DNA of 64,000 nucleotides from Membranipora membranacea (GCA_914767715.1 OU612071.1:17418948-17482947); one strand, 5' to 3'. Shown: positions 12,251 to 25,061, counted from the first letter of the stretch. Numbers and translations are program-made. The notes: generated by a model not told the origin, from the letters alone.

Positions 12251-12479
12251 TAACAATAGTTGCAGGAAGAAATGCCTATCAATGCATGTGAAAGTTGATC
12301 AAAAATTCTAATCCAATGTATCGATTTTGCCTGAATCTGATGTCACGTTGACATATGGAAACATAGTGTTGTATTCGGCCCTAATTAGTAAAATTAAACT
12401 CAGGTCGTCACACCAAATTCCTTGTGATGGTACTCATGCATAGTCAATATAATCACTCTCTATCAAACAGAAATATGCA

Positions 12480-13005
12480 TGCATCACACCATCAGATCAA
12501 ACAAAGTTGTTAGATATTATCAATGATAATAAGTTGAATTTTAGTAGCCATATTGAATATTTAATTTCTAAGTGTAATAGCCGATTATTGTTAAAGGGAC
12601 AACTGAAATCTTTTGGACTCAACAGTGACAGCCTCAACACCTTTTATATATTTAACATAAGATCAATTTTATTGTATGGGACCCTGCTTGGTATAGCCTT
12701 TTATCCTTGACATCAAAAGAAAAACTAGAGAACATTCAACCCCCTTCCCATATGAGTTACATTGATAGGTTAGCTTTCCATTCTATTCCGCTACTAAATG
12801 ATGTTATATTTTCTAGCTGTACCAAACATTTTGAACGTATTTCTAGTAGCCAGTCTCATCCACTTTTTAGTCGCCTTTGTTTTAATAATTTCAGGAGATC
12901 TTCCTCTGCTAATAGTGTATGCACTTATTACCGTCCAGATATATTTCCCAAACCCAGGAACGCTCAAAAAACTTTTTTCAGTTTTATATAAGATTTTTTA
13001 ATAAT
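12480..13005 (+). mobile_element. Non-LTR retrotransposon fragment (RT C-terminus)
   Basis: Two overlapping frames encode the end of a LINE-type open reading frame: LDIINDNKLNFSSHIEYL, then SKCNSRLL, FGLNSDSLNTFYI, RSILLYGT and, in another frame, YIDRLAFHSIPLLND and ISSSQSHPLFSRLCFNNF. The order (thumb-like DNKLNF..HI, then SILLYG) is typical of the C-terminal part of jockey/CR1-type reverse transcriptases. Frameshifts around 12,595 and 12,705 and the lack of the catalytic core make it dead. Confidence 0.75.
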
Positions 13006-13379
13006 GGCAACATTTATATTGAGTAAAACGAGCACGACATTTCAATGTTATCGAACCTTGGTTTGATAGAGAATTGAAAGGAAACCATTACTAATACCAA
13101 TTAGTATATCACTTGATCAGTGTGGTCAGCAGAACTATGGTTGTGTCATTGGAGATCGAATAACCATGCCCACTTCGATTTTGCAGTAAATCTAAAACGT
13201 CAACTGTCCTTCAGGCTTGAAATTTAATTTAATTTTATATACATAATTATGCTGACACTGATCTGTAATTTCGTTTTTGTTCCCAGCAGACCAAGCATTA
13301 ACCTCTCTGAACATGAGAGACTGAATGGAAGGAAAAAGTCAAAGCAAGTGAATCGACTGCAACCTCAGATGGGCAACAC

Positions 13380-13700
13380 TATAAAGTGCAAAACATCATA
13401 ATAGTGAACAAGGAAACAGTGATATTTGAGTGCAACCGGTATGAAGACAGAGATTTAGATTCTAGTCAGGCAACAGCAGGATGTTTATACCGACAACTTT
13501 CCGATATAATGTATTATTATGTACCATTGACAGATTATACACAGAAGTACAATGCTGTCCAGCATGCTAGGAATTTCTTGCTCCTTCCACTGAGAAAAAA
13601 ATCGTTCAATCCATATGCCTTCTTTTCTTCTTCATCTGAAATTTGTGTACAGCCATTATTAGGGTCAAACTTTTTAATTTTGCCCGATTTGATGCTTTGA
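13380..13700 (+). other. Short ORF kept open in both duplication copies
   Basis: An open frame of about 100 codons, paired with 23,215-23,496. The copies differ by a 33-base and a 3-base indel, both in frame. Recognisable pieces are FECNRYEDRDLDSS, PLTDYTQKY and SEICVQPLLGSNFLILP. No domain is recognised; it sits close downstream of a LINE fragment and may be transposon-derived. No start context or splice model is convincing. Confidence 0.25.
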
Positions 13701-15013
13701 GGTTTCAATCACCTAAAGAGTTATCTGGACTGGCTTTATGTAATATATTTCATTATTTTTATGCATTATTTAGATTACACATTGTTATCAATAACGTCCA
13801 GCAGTATCAGTAACTGCTGCAACTTCAGTCATGTGCTACTTCATACAACACTTTTACATGTATTGATAATTATGCTTGCCACAGATTTGAAAAATGGGTT
13901 GTTGACTTGACTGATACTTAAAATAATAATCCCATCTTTGACACTTAAATAATAGAACAGCGAAAGCATAACTCCAATTTAGACCCATGTTTCAAAATAC
14001 AGACATGCGATGTAGCTTTTGATAATCAGCCACTGGATGGACCGATGCTAACTCTCTAATCTGACTCGCAGTCACACCCACTCTCCTGGCCCTTGATTGA
14101 GTGAGGCCCACTCTGTCTGGCCTCCCCGATCAGCAACTGATCTTCAGCCGGAGGGATGGCCAGTAAAAATCGGATGTCAGAGGCATGCATTTTTGACATT
14201 CCTTGGCACTTATCATTTAGCTCCATTTGTATCATTGAAATATTAGGTATTGTTATCTTTCTTGTGATTCAGCTGTTCTTGATCTCTTTGTTTTCACAGA
14301 GAAAGCATCTCTCATGAGGACTTGCCTCTTGCTAGCCATCCCGAGAGCTGTGTTATTAATTAAAATGGTCAAACAGTCAAAGACAATTGATCATTCCTGA
14401 AATTGTCCAATCACGTCATTTTGTTTCCGCAGAGCCGCTCAATCTGTGCAGATTCTAGTTCCACGTCCTTAGTAACGCTTTAGCAACCAGTAAAAAGTTG
14501 ATCAAAGTACAGGAACAGTCACCAAGGTATATTCAAGTTTTTAGGCTCAAATGAAGGGGTGGTGAGCAACCTGGGCGCTCAAGGGAAAATCCGCTACTGC
14601 AATCAAACATTATTTAGGAATCATTCAACCCCTCTTGTTTCACTATTTGATTTTACTCTCAACTGAAAATGGTGTGGTGTTTCTAAAAACTTTTATTTTT
14701 TTGTGGTTAAAGTGCTAAACAAGCTGTATTTTGCTAATATTAAGTTAATATATAACATTACCGCTAGCGTAAATAAAAATCTGCACAATTGGAATCAGGA
14801 GGGTCACAAAACCAAGCAAGTCCAAATATTTTGTGATAGCGCAAAAGTATTGAATGATATTATTAGGCGCAACTCTGGTATACATTCTGAATCAAGATAA
14901 CACGACAGACTGGTGAGTGAAAAGCATGAAAACTTTGTATTCAATAAATGTCGATGATAGTAAACATCGGATTTGATAACGTGCTGAAAATGTGCATACT
15001 CAGCCTTCAATGA

Positions 15014-15400
15014 TCAAGCAAATGCAATATATGCCAGTGTAGATATGTGATATGACAATATTATGATGAGTAGCCAGACACATGCAGTATACGAAAATGA
15101 GGTTACAACTACTGTTATTGTTGAAGGGTTAGTAAAGTAAGTAAGGCTATGCCTTATGATAGGACTGTAAACTAACCAAGCCAGTATACCATAGCTTATG
15201 TCAAAGGTAGTTGATGCCACAGCCTTGAGGACGATGATAGATATCCCATCAAAGTATTGATCCATTGCCAGATAGCTAATATGAATATAGATTACAGGAA
15301 TGGTCTTAAATGTGCTCAGAATAATGTTATCACAAAAGACTAAACTACTACAAAGTTTTATAATCAGCTCAGCACGGAGTGAGGGTAAGATGAATAACAA
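15014..15400 (-). other. Hydrophobic ORF, membrane-like, conserved in copy 2
   Basis: A 128-codon open frame reads as several hydrophobic segments (for example ISIIVLKAVASTTFDISYGI and CVWLLIIILSYHISTLAYIA). The last 83 codons stay open in copy 2 (24,810-25,061) with a few conservative changes, but the upstream part is broken there. It might be a relic of a multi-pass membrane protein, or only a T-rich frame. No family motif is visible. Confidence 0.2.
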
Positions 15401-16407
15401 TTCAGCATGCTGCTTAATTTTGTATAAGTCAGCAAAATTTTAATATGATAGATAAATGGAAATATCGATCTACTAATATAGTTATGATTGTGGAAATAAA
15501 TGTTACAACATAGCTTATGACAATGGCAGTTTTTACCAAGGCCATCAAGGCGTGTTGAAGATGACTATGAAGATAAACAATCATAGAACTGATCCATTGC
15601 CTGAGAAATAGATATTAAAGTAAAATGTGATAAAGCGATAAATATTGGTGAGTCACACATAATCACCATGATATAAATATGCACTAGTTAAAAATAATGA
15701 TACTCTACTATTGGAGTGATAAGCACTATGTACATCACAATGCCGACTCTGATGACATTGTGTTTGCAGGTTGCAGATCGGCAGTATGCACCAGCAGGAT
15801 TAGTCCATGTATCTCAAAAACCTGTGAAAAATTATATTGTATATATTGGATTGAGGTGGGAAAATAAGCGGACATTCCAGTTAACAGATATATCCAACTA
15901 CAAATTTCAAAGTTGATACCACAATGATCAGCAAAAAAAATTCATGATACATATAATGTAGGAGTAACACCATACCTAGATTAAAATATCAGGACATTGA
16001 ATGCTTGCTGCTCTTCTGCACACGACGACTCAAGGCAATGTGTGAAAGGTGTTGAACATTTAAACGAGAAGGCATTTTACACTACCCAAACCAGCAATCA
16101 TCATCTGACAACATTTACTCATGTAAGATCTTGCAAGGTAAATTGCATTGTGTTTTTCTCCGGAGAGGTATTTAATGTGAGTCAAACTCTGATGATTGAG
16201 AGCAATAAACTACCATATTGCGGAGGAATGATGTATTTATGCTATATCTAGTTAACCTGAAAATATCCTGCACCTCAAGAGAATATGCACATTACTACAA
16301 TGCTTTAAGATGAGTCAACTATGTTGATGAACAGTTGGTAAAATAAATGAACAGTATTCTTTGAAGATTTAAAAGATAGCACTCTTAAATTTCCACTCAC
16401 CAATCCC

Positions 16408-17971
16408 TTAAAGCTGGTTTGGATTCTGTACATTATTTTCTACTCTGAAGCGCTTCTGTGTGCTTACTGGTTCCTCATAGCCTGCATACTTTTCTACTAC
16501 CTTAACATCTGTGGGTAGAAATAAGAAAAGTGTATCAGTATGCTTAAGATGATTAAAAGGCCTTTGTTTCATATTCTTCATTACATTTAATAACCACCTC
16601 CAATGTCTACTCTGAGTTTGCCAAAACAGAACACATGTTTCTTAGTTGATTGTGGAAGCCTAAACTTTTTATCCGAACACTTTGGGAATGTTGTTATTTC
16701 CCTTAATTAGGACTGCCTACTGCTCTGATAATACACAATTCAATGTATTAATAAGTTGAGTATAATCACTGACCAGGATCCCAGACGAGTTTAGTTGTTC
16801 TCTCATTCTCAGATGGTAGCTGCTGATTAGCCTCAGTGATGGTCTCAGCTGGAATGTCTGTTCTCATGTTGACTTTAGGATACAGGTATAGCTTCCTGCC
16901 GTGTGTGAACGTGTTCATAGTAATGGAGTTCTGTCCATATTGAGGGTTACTTTTACACTTACTAGGAGCTTTCCGGGTACTTTTTATACTGGACTCTCTT
17001 GTTTGTTCCTGGATCTATAAGGTCAAAGAGCTCAACACCACATTGTTGATGGACATTCTCATAAAACAATTGTTGATGTTCTGAGCAGTGTGTATTTCAA
17101 TTTACATTTAATGCCATTTAGATATAGCTCTTCTCATACAGAGAAGGAGAGAATGTTGAAAAGAGGAAACAAGATTGTACTCACTATTTCACCAAGTCTC
17201 ACTAAGTCCTTCCTACCAGCTAGTTTGTAAAAGGCTGAGACAAGAATCCTGATAAACGGAGAGCCCACCTCTGGGTCTCTAAATGCGCGATTTCCTGCAA
17301 GCAAAGAACAACATTCAAACTGATTGCGTTGAAATAGTTGTATGACCAGTAGCTAGAGCATATCACGTTTTGAATGTGTAAGACAATGCAAAGTAAAAGT
17401 TTGGTTAACTATGTCTTCGAGTATATGTGAGCTGATGGCAATGTGACAACAGTAGTACTGTCTTATGGGGGGAGGGGGGTCTGAAACTTCTCACAACACA
17501 TCTTAATAGCACACACAAACATAGCAATGACGGATAAATACATAATTTAGATTTGACACATTAATTTGGTAGGTGATAAATGAACGGCGCTAAAGCTGAC
17601 ATCCATACACTGCTCACACTTCACCTGCAATAAGGTCGTCAATATGAAATCTTTACCAGTTTAAGAGTGAGTCTTAGGTAGAAGCAATTCATGAGAGTTA
17701 AATAAGTTTTGATGAGGTCACCAAAGTTAATCTCTAGGGAAATCGATCAGTATCATATCAAGATCTAGTATAGGCTCTTTTCACTTCCACAGTGCACATT
17801 TCAAAGTAGGTGCCTATCACTGTAGGTAGAAAAAATGTATATATATATATATTAGAAACAGACCGTCAAAGCTTGGTTTCATGACAAGAAGATCATCAGT
17901 AGTGAGATGAGCAGTAGCTGCTTCCTCATTAGAATGAATGGGATCCTGATTTGGCTGAAAATCTCCAGTTG
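16408..17971 (-). CDS. Second caspase p10 (small subunit) cassette, orphan copy
   Basis: Four exons, 17971-17864, 17294-17185, 17014-16774 and 16508-16408 (stop at 16408-16410), have exactly the lengths and phases (108, 110, 241, 101 bp) of the cassette at 26,171-29,994, with all acceptors and donors kept and no stop or frameshift. They encode the caspase small-subunit fold: the S1-pocket Arg in AFRDPEVGSPFIRIL (equivalent of SWR in animal caspases), the FYKLAGRKDLVRLGEI helix, and the strand TMNTFTHGRKLYLYP. Differences from the other copy include NRAFRDPE for NCSFRDPK and APSKCKSN for ALSKRISN. No p20 lies upstream between this cassette and the first one. It could be used by skipping the first cassette, or be an unexpressed by-product. 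Intactness argues for recent origin or use; I cannot tell which. Confidence 0.6.
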
Positions 17972-18262
17972 CTATACAAAATAATGAAGATTAATTAGTA
18001 AAAAGTAAAGGAATTGGAATGAGAAGAGTGTTGAAAATAAAAAAGAAACAATAAATTTGATTATCCTAAACAAAATCATGAATGAAGTTTAAAATGACAC
18101 TATAGAGAAATTGATGCTGTTAACATCTGAGGTCATGAATATGGTCAAGTAATTTTATACTGGCAGTTTAGACTAGTGGGACAAACGTCACTTGACAGCC
18201 CTGTTTCCTAATGTAAAGCCTATTTTCCGATCACTCTACTGGTTCGAATTTCTGTTGTCGAA

Positions 18263-19065
18263 AAGGCTCTCAACATTATAGAGGTTGTGAATATTTCTGA
18301 GAGCCATCTTGCACAAAACTGATATTTAAGTTTTGGATACACTGCAATTTATAAACTTACACATAGTGCTATTAATTTTGAGTGAAATTAACACAATTAC
18401 TAATATAAGCATTTATTTGGTATATTGGTATATTGGATATCAACATCTCATCCTATGGCTCAGATTCTGTTTGCACAGAAAGGTCAAACTCACTCAGATT
18501 CTTATTGTTGTCGGTGACAAATTTCTCTGCAGATTGACTGCAGAGTTATTCAGCTCAATTTCTGTAAGGTTGTGCAATGAAATGATTTGTATGGTATGGT
18601 TGGGTAAGGCCAAAATATTCACCTTCCCATGAATATAAAGGGCAGCTGGTTGCATTTACGCAACATCGGTTCTTGCCTGCAGTGAATAATCCCTCTGACA
18701 AATTTGTTTTGCGCTGCCGAGCAAAATTATTTTACAAAACCACCAACAGATTGTTAGGCAACCATAATCAAACAATACTGGCATTTAATACAGAGTGCAT
18801 GAATCAAAGTTCGCTGAAATGTATTATAAAAAATGTGGTGTCAATAGAGTGAACTGCTTATCCTTCTTAATAACATGTCACACCAACAGATCAGAATTTA
18901 ATCATTCAGCTTTGTGGCTCATCACATAGTACAATTATCAAGGTGTGTAAGATAACCACCCCAAGCACCCAAAATAGTCATGCACTTCTAAATTTCTGAG
19001 CATCATGGAATGTTATCAACTTGAGGCTGAAGGACAGTACTGCTTTAAGCTTCTTTCTAAAGTAG
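18263..19065. other. Unique spacer between duplication copies
   Basis: No homology to copy 2 and no supported gene. A 99-codon + frame at 18,333-18,632 has no splice context and no recognisable motif. Confidence 0.5.
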
Positions 19066-19960
19066 CTGCCGAAAACATATCAAATTGTAGCTGTTCGTAT
19101 TATAACTGGGATAAAGAATGATCCCAATCTACCTAAGTCATGGAAGGGATTGATGTCAAGAGCTGAACTGGTGGAGAAATTTCAGGTTATCAGGCTGTGT
19201 TCATCTTGTAAGTGCGCATACTTGGACAGAGACATAGAGGGTGGCAAACTATGTGGAAACACAATACAACAAGGGTGGCGTAGGAAAATTTGCCGGACTC
19301 CATTATCGGATAGCATGTCAATGTCGTACCGCCCTATATCCACATTGATTGAGGATAATTTGAGAAGATATGGAGCCAACAACTTTATACAAATGTAAGT
19401 CCGGTATATTGAATATGTTTACCTGCCAAGGCAATAGTACTCTATTTTGGAGGTAGAAAGCTTTTATATTCATGATCATTTTGTGTGTGGCTAAGCTGGC
19501 TGACTTAGCAATATTTTTGAAAGATATTTGAAAAAAGTTCCCGACAGTTTGTTTTGGCCAGATAGACCAGACCCAATATCAAATAAAAGTGTGTCTTGCA
19601 CGAGGGAATGTTATGCGCATCTAATGTTTCAAAATGTGTCTTTTTTAAACTACCGTAAAGCTGGGTACTTTGATTGACCTGATGGCACCAATATTTATGT
19701 ACACAAACTAAGTAACATGGAATCATAAAGTTGGTGAACCCATAATTGAACTTGTCCTATGAGTTTTAAGCTTGAATTTTCTATGTAATTACTTATTTGA
19801 ATTTTTCAACATTTTGCAGGTGCAACAGATGGAGAACCAGGGACCAAAAACAAGACACATACATCGACTGGTTTGACCGGTTTAAGTTTCAACAGGACAA
19901 AGAATGGCTCACATCTGTAGACTATGATTTGTCTTTAGCCCTGCTGCTCAACATTGATTG
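19066..19960 (+). mobile_element. Transposase-derived gene fragment, two exons
   Basis: Exon 19,066-19,394 (acceptor preceded by a pyrimidine-rich run, donor GTAAGT) joins in phase 2 to exon 19,820-19,960, making FIQM-CNRWR continuous. The first exon carries LPKSWKGLMSRAELVEKF, a zinc-ribbon-like set of cysteines (CSSCKCAY, then GKLCGN, then RKICRTPL) and YRPISTLIEDNLRRYG. The second carries CNRWRTRD, DWFDRFKFQQ and LALLLNIDW. That order (C-x2-C-x3-Y, paired Cys, a SL-like helix, C-x2-WR, D-x-x-D, LN-x-DW) recalls the N-terminal region of transposases seen in many cnidarian and sponge transposons, of CACTA/Plavaka-like type; the family name is from memory and needs a profile search. The catalytic core is not found downstream, where a SINE begins at 20,028. 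It is most likely a relic. Confidence 0.6.
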
Positions 19961-20400
19961 GTGAGTTGGTTAAAAATGTTGGTTAAAATCCCAATGGTTA
20001 GTCACTCACCACATCGTGGCAGCTAAATAGTGTGCCTTAAGGGCGAGGCTGCAATGTCCGCGCCAATTTGCTCTCAGTTAGTAGGCAGGTCGGAGCACAC
20101 CTGGGGGTCCAACAGCTCCCAGTAGTCAGTGGACTGCAGTGGGATTCCAACCCACGACCTTCAACACTTGCATGCTGAAGGACCGGCGCTCTAACCACTG
20201 AGCCACCTCATACTCCTTGTTTGTTTGTGAGGGTTAGCTATCTTGATTCCTGACCTCTATCACTGCTATTAATTTAATCTTCCCTTGGTTTGGCTGAATA
20301 ACACCAGAGAGATCTGATTTCTGTGCAAATGTTCCCTGCCTCATTATTTTTCTTTTTAACTCACCCATCAAGGTTCGCCTTTCTTCTTAAACGTTCTTGA
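19657..20400. repeat. Segmental duplication, small block, copy 2
   Basis: Paralogue of 10,045-10,795. Its left edge falls inside the intron of the two-exon transposase fragment, so copy 1 received only the downstream exon. Confidence 0.85.
20028..20225 (-). repeat. tRNA-derived SINE, duplicate copy
   Basis: Same element as 10,418-10,615, with few substitutions (for example GGACCGGCGCTCTAACC here). A and B boxes are kept. Confidence 0.75.
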
Positions 20401-22313
20401 ACGTAAATGAGTTCAAAGTTATGTCCTTAGTATACCCTCATGTTCGCAAGCCTCAATTCTTCGCTCACAGCACAACACAATTAATTCAAACTGTCCTGGC
20501 TTCCAACTAAAATTGTCAAAATTCCAATTCCACATTATAATGGTGCAAAGGGATAAACCCAACTCATCAAGTATAATACTCCTGATGAAGATATTGTTTT
20601 ACCTGATCTTAAAAATAATTGAACCGTTGGAATAAGCATCTAAGATCATAATTATTTGAGGGAGCTCTCAATATTTGATTTTCTTTCATTACCTACATCA
20701 CACTATTTAAATACAATGTCTAAAGCTTTGATTGCCGTTTGTCAGTGTTCTTCCTGGTATACTGCATGTTTCATCAGGGTTAATTCAATTCTTTTCATGA
20801 AAACATCTCTTTAATATTAAAGTTGAAAGTTTGTTTATTGCCTAATTCTAATATCCATCCTGTAACAGGCTTATAACATCGGGAGCTGCCGTGGAGCGGC
20901 CGTGGCGCAATGGGTAAGGCATGGGTCTTTCAATCCAGAGGTCCCGTGTTCGATTCTCCGCGTGGCACGGTGGTGTCAGGAAGAGCATCCGACCTCAAAT
21001 GCTCCTGTGCCCCATCAGGATCCAGTCCGTAGACCCGTACTGATATTGAGACAAAAAACCAAGTAACATCATGGTTTCTCACAGGGTATCACAAGGTATC
21101 ACAAGGTATCACAGGGTATCGAGACTATAAATGGACCTGAATAGGCTTATTACATCGAAAGTATGGCACAAAAAAAGAGGGAAAAATAAATTGAAAAGGA
21201 GTTTGGGCTGAATCAGTTGAAAAATCACATTTAAATTCAATAAAGGTTTATTGTCTCTTGGTGGTTCGACACTTGGATGGTCGGTATTTATCTATTTTTT
21301 CTCTGCGGGCAGATTTACTATTACTACTTTAATACGAGAGTTCAGGGGATGGTGTTTGTCGCTAGCTATTTTTGATGAAGTGTTCACTGAAAGAGGTGGG
21401 CATGGAAGTTGCGATAGTTGACAGTGCAAGGATGTCAAGCCTCTGTTCGTAGTTGACAGAGAATGGCAGAGTCCTGGATTCTCTCTAGTCTAGTTGTGTC
21501 AGTGTCTGATAACATAATTTACTATAAGGGCAGGTGTAGGCGATTAAAAACTTAATATTAGTTACATAAAAAAATCATCATCTCCGTAGGTTACACCAGG
21601 ATGCATAGCAAGTTAATTTGTGAAAGCCACATTCAGTATCACAGTTTTGGTAAAATTCAAAATCATATTGTTTTGCTCAGACCAATTGTTCGCTAATATG
21701 AGGTAGAATAGATATAGAATTGAACATGCATACTTCGGATGTATTAATATTATTGTCCACTCCTGTAGTCTGAATCTGATGACATTTTCCATTGCCTATA
21801 ATATTTCTGGGCACAGCTGTATCAAACTACAGCGACTCTCTGTATCGATCAATGTGACGCTGACAACCTCAGTGCATATCAATTTGCATTTTGCAATTTG
21901 CATAGTATAGGGTACACATCAGGCCATAATATTCTTATTGTTCCATTCACATTATTTCTCTTCAGTTTTGTTACATTGTTTTAATTGTTATTTATAATCT
22001 ATTTGGCTTCGATCTAGCCTAGTTCCTTCGGGCAGCTCTAGATATCGAGGAACTGCTCCAAACTCGGTATTGTTATTATCCTGTTTAATTTGGGTTTGCA
22101 TAGGAGTTTTTACAAAACTAACAGAGTAAAACCTGGATGCATTGTTTCTGGGTTGTTTGATCTCCTACTATGTTTAATATTCAGATTTAATTTTTATTAT
22201 CAAAACAATCCATCGTATTAGGGCTGTCTGACACATTGTGGATTCTAGCCCATCAATGTTTGCTGCATCTGTAATCATAGGGATTAACTTTAAATTCTAA
22301 AATAATATTGCCA
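20401..22313. other. Copy-2-specific spacer
   Basis: Apart from the SINE at 20,887-21,121 no gene or structured element was seen. It replaces the unrelated AT-rich spacer of copy 1, so the two blocks of the duplication are separated by different DNA in each copy. Confidence 0.5.
20887..21121 (+). repeat. tRNA-derived SINE with short tandem tail
   Basis: The head has an A box (GTGGCGCAATGGGTAAGGC) and B box (GTGTTCGATTCTCC), followed by a body with GGAAGAGCATCCGACCTCA and CCAGTCCGTAGACCCGTAC. The tail holds four copies of a 10-base unit, TCACA(A/G)GGTA, around 21,078-21,121. A second copy of the body lies inverted at 59,467-59,540. Confidence 0.8.
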
Positions 22314-22419
22314 TTAGTCAATTTAATGCGAGTATCTAACATGCACTATGGTTCCATGCTTCTGCCCCTCCAATGTCGAATGGTAATTGCTAACGATTTA
22401 CATGATGAAAAAACATGAA

Positions 22420-22503
22420 TAGAGCTCTGCCGTGGCTGAGATTTGAACCCGGGCCTCTCGTACAGTTTCTATTGTTACATGCTATCCATTCATCTGCATC
22501 TTA
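22420..22503 (-). repeat. tRNA-derived SINE head, duplicate copy
   Basis: Same element as 12,165-12,250, differing by a few bases. Confidence 0.6.
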
Positions 22504-22734
22504 ACAATAGTTGCAGGAAGAAATGCCTATCAATGCATGTGAAAGTTGATCGAAAACTCTAATCCAATGTATCGATTTGGCCTGAATCTGATGTCACGTT
22601 GACATATGGAAACATAGTGATGTATTCGGCCCTAATTAGTAAAATTAAACTCAGGTCGTCACACCAAATTCCTTGTGATGGTACTCATGCATAGTCAATA
22701 TAATCACTCTCTATCAAACAGAAATATGCATGCA

Positions 22735-22880
22735 TATATTGGTAAATGATCTTATGATCACACCATCAGATCAAACAAAGTTGTTAGATATTATCATTGA
22801 TAATAAGTTGAATTTTAGTAGCCATATTGAATATCTAATTTCTAAGTGTAATAGCCGATTATTGTTAATGAATAAAACGA
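22735..22880 (+). mobile_element. Non-LTR retrotransposon fragment, deleted copy
   Basis: Encodes ILVNDLMITPSDQTK followed by DNKLNFSSHIEYLISKC. Compared with 12,480-13,005 it keeps about 20 bp more at the left but has lost about 420 bp on the right, rejoining copy 1 at AAAACGAGCACGACATTTC. Confidence 0.75.
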
Positions 22881-23214
22881 GCACGACATTTCAATGTTAT
22901 CGAACCTTGGTTTGATAGAGAATTGAAAGGAAACCAATACCAATACCAATTAGTATATCACTTGATCAGTGTGGTCAGCAGACCTATGGTTGTGTCATTG
23001 GAGATCGAATAACCGTGCCCACTTCGATTTTGCAGTAAATCTAAAACGTCAACTGTCTTCAGGCTTGAATTATAATTTAGTTTTATATACTTAATTATGC
23101 TGACACTGATCTGTAATTTCGTTTTTGTTCCCAGCAGACCAAGCATTAACCTCTCTGGACATGAGTGACTGAATGGAAGGAAAAAGTCAAAGCAAGTGAA
23201 TCGATTGCAATAAA

Positions 23215-23496
23215 GTGCAAAACATCATATTAGTGAACAAGGAAACAGTGATATTTGAGTGCAACCGGTATGAAGACAGAGATTTAGATTCTAGTCAGGC
23301 TGATATAATGTATTATGTACCATTGACAGATTATACACAGAAGTACAAAGCTGTCCAGCATGCTGTGAATTTCTTGCTCCTTCCACTGAGAAAAAAATCG
23401 CTCAATCAATATGCCTTCTTTTCTTCTTTATCTGAAATTTGTGTACAGCCACTATTAGGATCAAACTTTTTAATTTTGCCCTATTTGATGCTTTGA
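23215..23496 (+). other. Short ORF, copy-2 partner of 13,380-13,700
   Basis: Still open over 93 codons despite a 33-base and a 3-base in-frame deletion relative to copy 1. No recognised family. Confidence 0.25.
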
Positions 23497-24809
23497 GGTT
23501 TCAATCACCCAAAGAGTTATCTGGACTGGCTATTATTATTATTATTATTTCATTATTCTTATGCATTATTTAGATTACCCATTGTTATAAATTACGTCCA
23601 GCAGTATCAGTAACTGCTGCAACTTCAGTCATGTGCTACTTCATACACCACTTTTACATGTATTGATAATTATGGTTGCCACAGATTTGAAAAATGGGTT
23701 GTTGACTTGACAGATACTTAAAATAATAATCCCATCTTTGACACTTAAATAATAGAACTGCGAAAGCATAACTCCAATTTAGACCCATGTTTCAAAACTA
23801 CATACATGCGATGTAGTTTTCGATATGATAATCAGCCACTGGATGGACCGATGCTAACTCTCTAATCTGACTCGCAGTCACATCCACTCTCCTGGCCCTT
23901 GATTGAGTGAGGCCCACTCTGTCTGGCCTCCCCAATCAGCAACTGATCTTCAGTCGGCCAGTAAAAATCGGGTGTCAGAGGCATGCATTTTTGACATTCC
24001 TTTGCACTTATAACTTAGCTCCTTGTTTATCATTGAAATATGAGGTATTGTTATCTTTCTTGTGATTCAGCTGTTCTTGATCTCTTGGTTTTCACAGAGA
24101 AACATCTCTCATGAGGAATTGCCTCTTGCTAGCCATCCTGAGAGCTGTGTTATTAATTAAAATGGTCAAACAGTCAAAGACAATTGAAAATTCCTGAAAT
24201 TGTCCAATCACGTCATTTTGTTTCCGCAGAGCCGCTCAATCTGTGCAGATTCTAGTTCCACGTCCTTAGTAACGCTTTATCAACCAGTAAAAAGTTGATC
24301 AAAGTACAGGAACAGTCACAAAGGTATTTTCGAGTTTTTAGGCTCAAATGAAGGGGTGGTGAGCAACCTGGGCGCTCAAGGGAAAATCCGCTACTGCAAT
24401 CAAACATTATTAAGGAATCATTCAACCCCTCTTGTTTCACTATCTGCTTTTACTAAACTGCAAATGGTGTGGTGTTTCTAAAAACTTTTATTTTTTTGTG
24501 GTTAAAGTGCTAAATAAGCTGTATTTTGCTAATATTAAGTTAATATATAACACTACTGCTAGCGTAAATAAAAATCTGCACAATTGGAATCAGGAGGGTC
24601 ACACAACCAAGCAAGTCCAAATATTTTGTGATAGCGCAAAAGTATTGAATGATATTATTAGGCGCAACTCTGGTATATATCCTGAATCAACATAACACGG
24701 ACAGATTGGTGAGTGAAAAGCATGAAAACTTTGTAAGCAATAAATGTTGATAATAGTAAACATCGGATTTGATAACGTGCTGAAAATGTGCATACTCAGC
24801 CTTCAATGA

Positions 24810-25061
24810 TCAAGCAAATGCAACATATGCCAGTGTAGATATGTGATATGACAATATTATGATGAGTAGCCAGACACATGCAGTATACGAAAATGAGGTT
24901 ACAACTACTGTTATTGTTGAAGGGTTAGTAAAGTAAGTAAGGATATGCTTTATGATAGGACTGTAAACTAACCAAGCCATTATACCATAGCTTATGTCAA
25001 AGGTAGTTGATGCCACAGCCTTGAGGACGATGATAGATATCCCATCAAAGTATTGATCCAT
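24810..25061 (-). other. Hydrophobic ORF, copy-2 partner
   Basis: The 83 codons match the C-terminal part of 15,014-15,400 with changes such as L to M, R to K and I to V. Upstream the frame is broken by short indels near 25,070 and 25,125. Probably not a working gene. Confidence 0.2.

Larger units (their letters stand above)
12058..18262. repeat. Segmental duplication, large block, copy 1
   Basis: This is collinear with 22,314-30,281 and highly similar throughout. Differences: copy 2 lacks about 420 bp of LINE sequence and about 180 bp around 17,640-17,810, and has gained twin MITEs and a 1.66-kb insertion. The block carries the second caspase p10 cassette (16,408-17,971). Homology ends at CACTCTACTGGTTCGAATTT, after which copy 2 continues into the caspase p20 region while copy 1 enters unique DNA. 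Confidence 0.9.
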
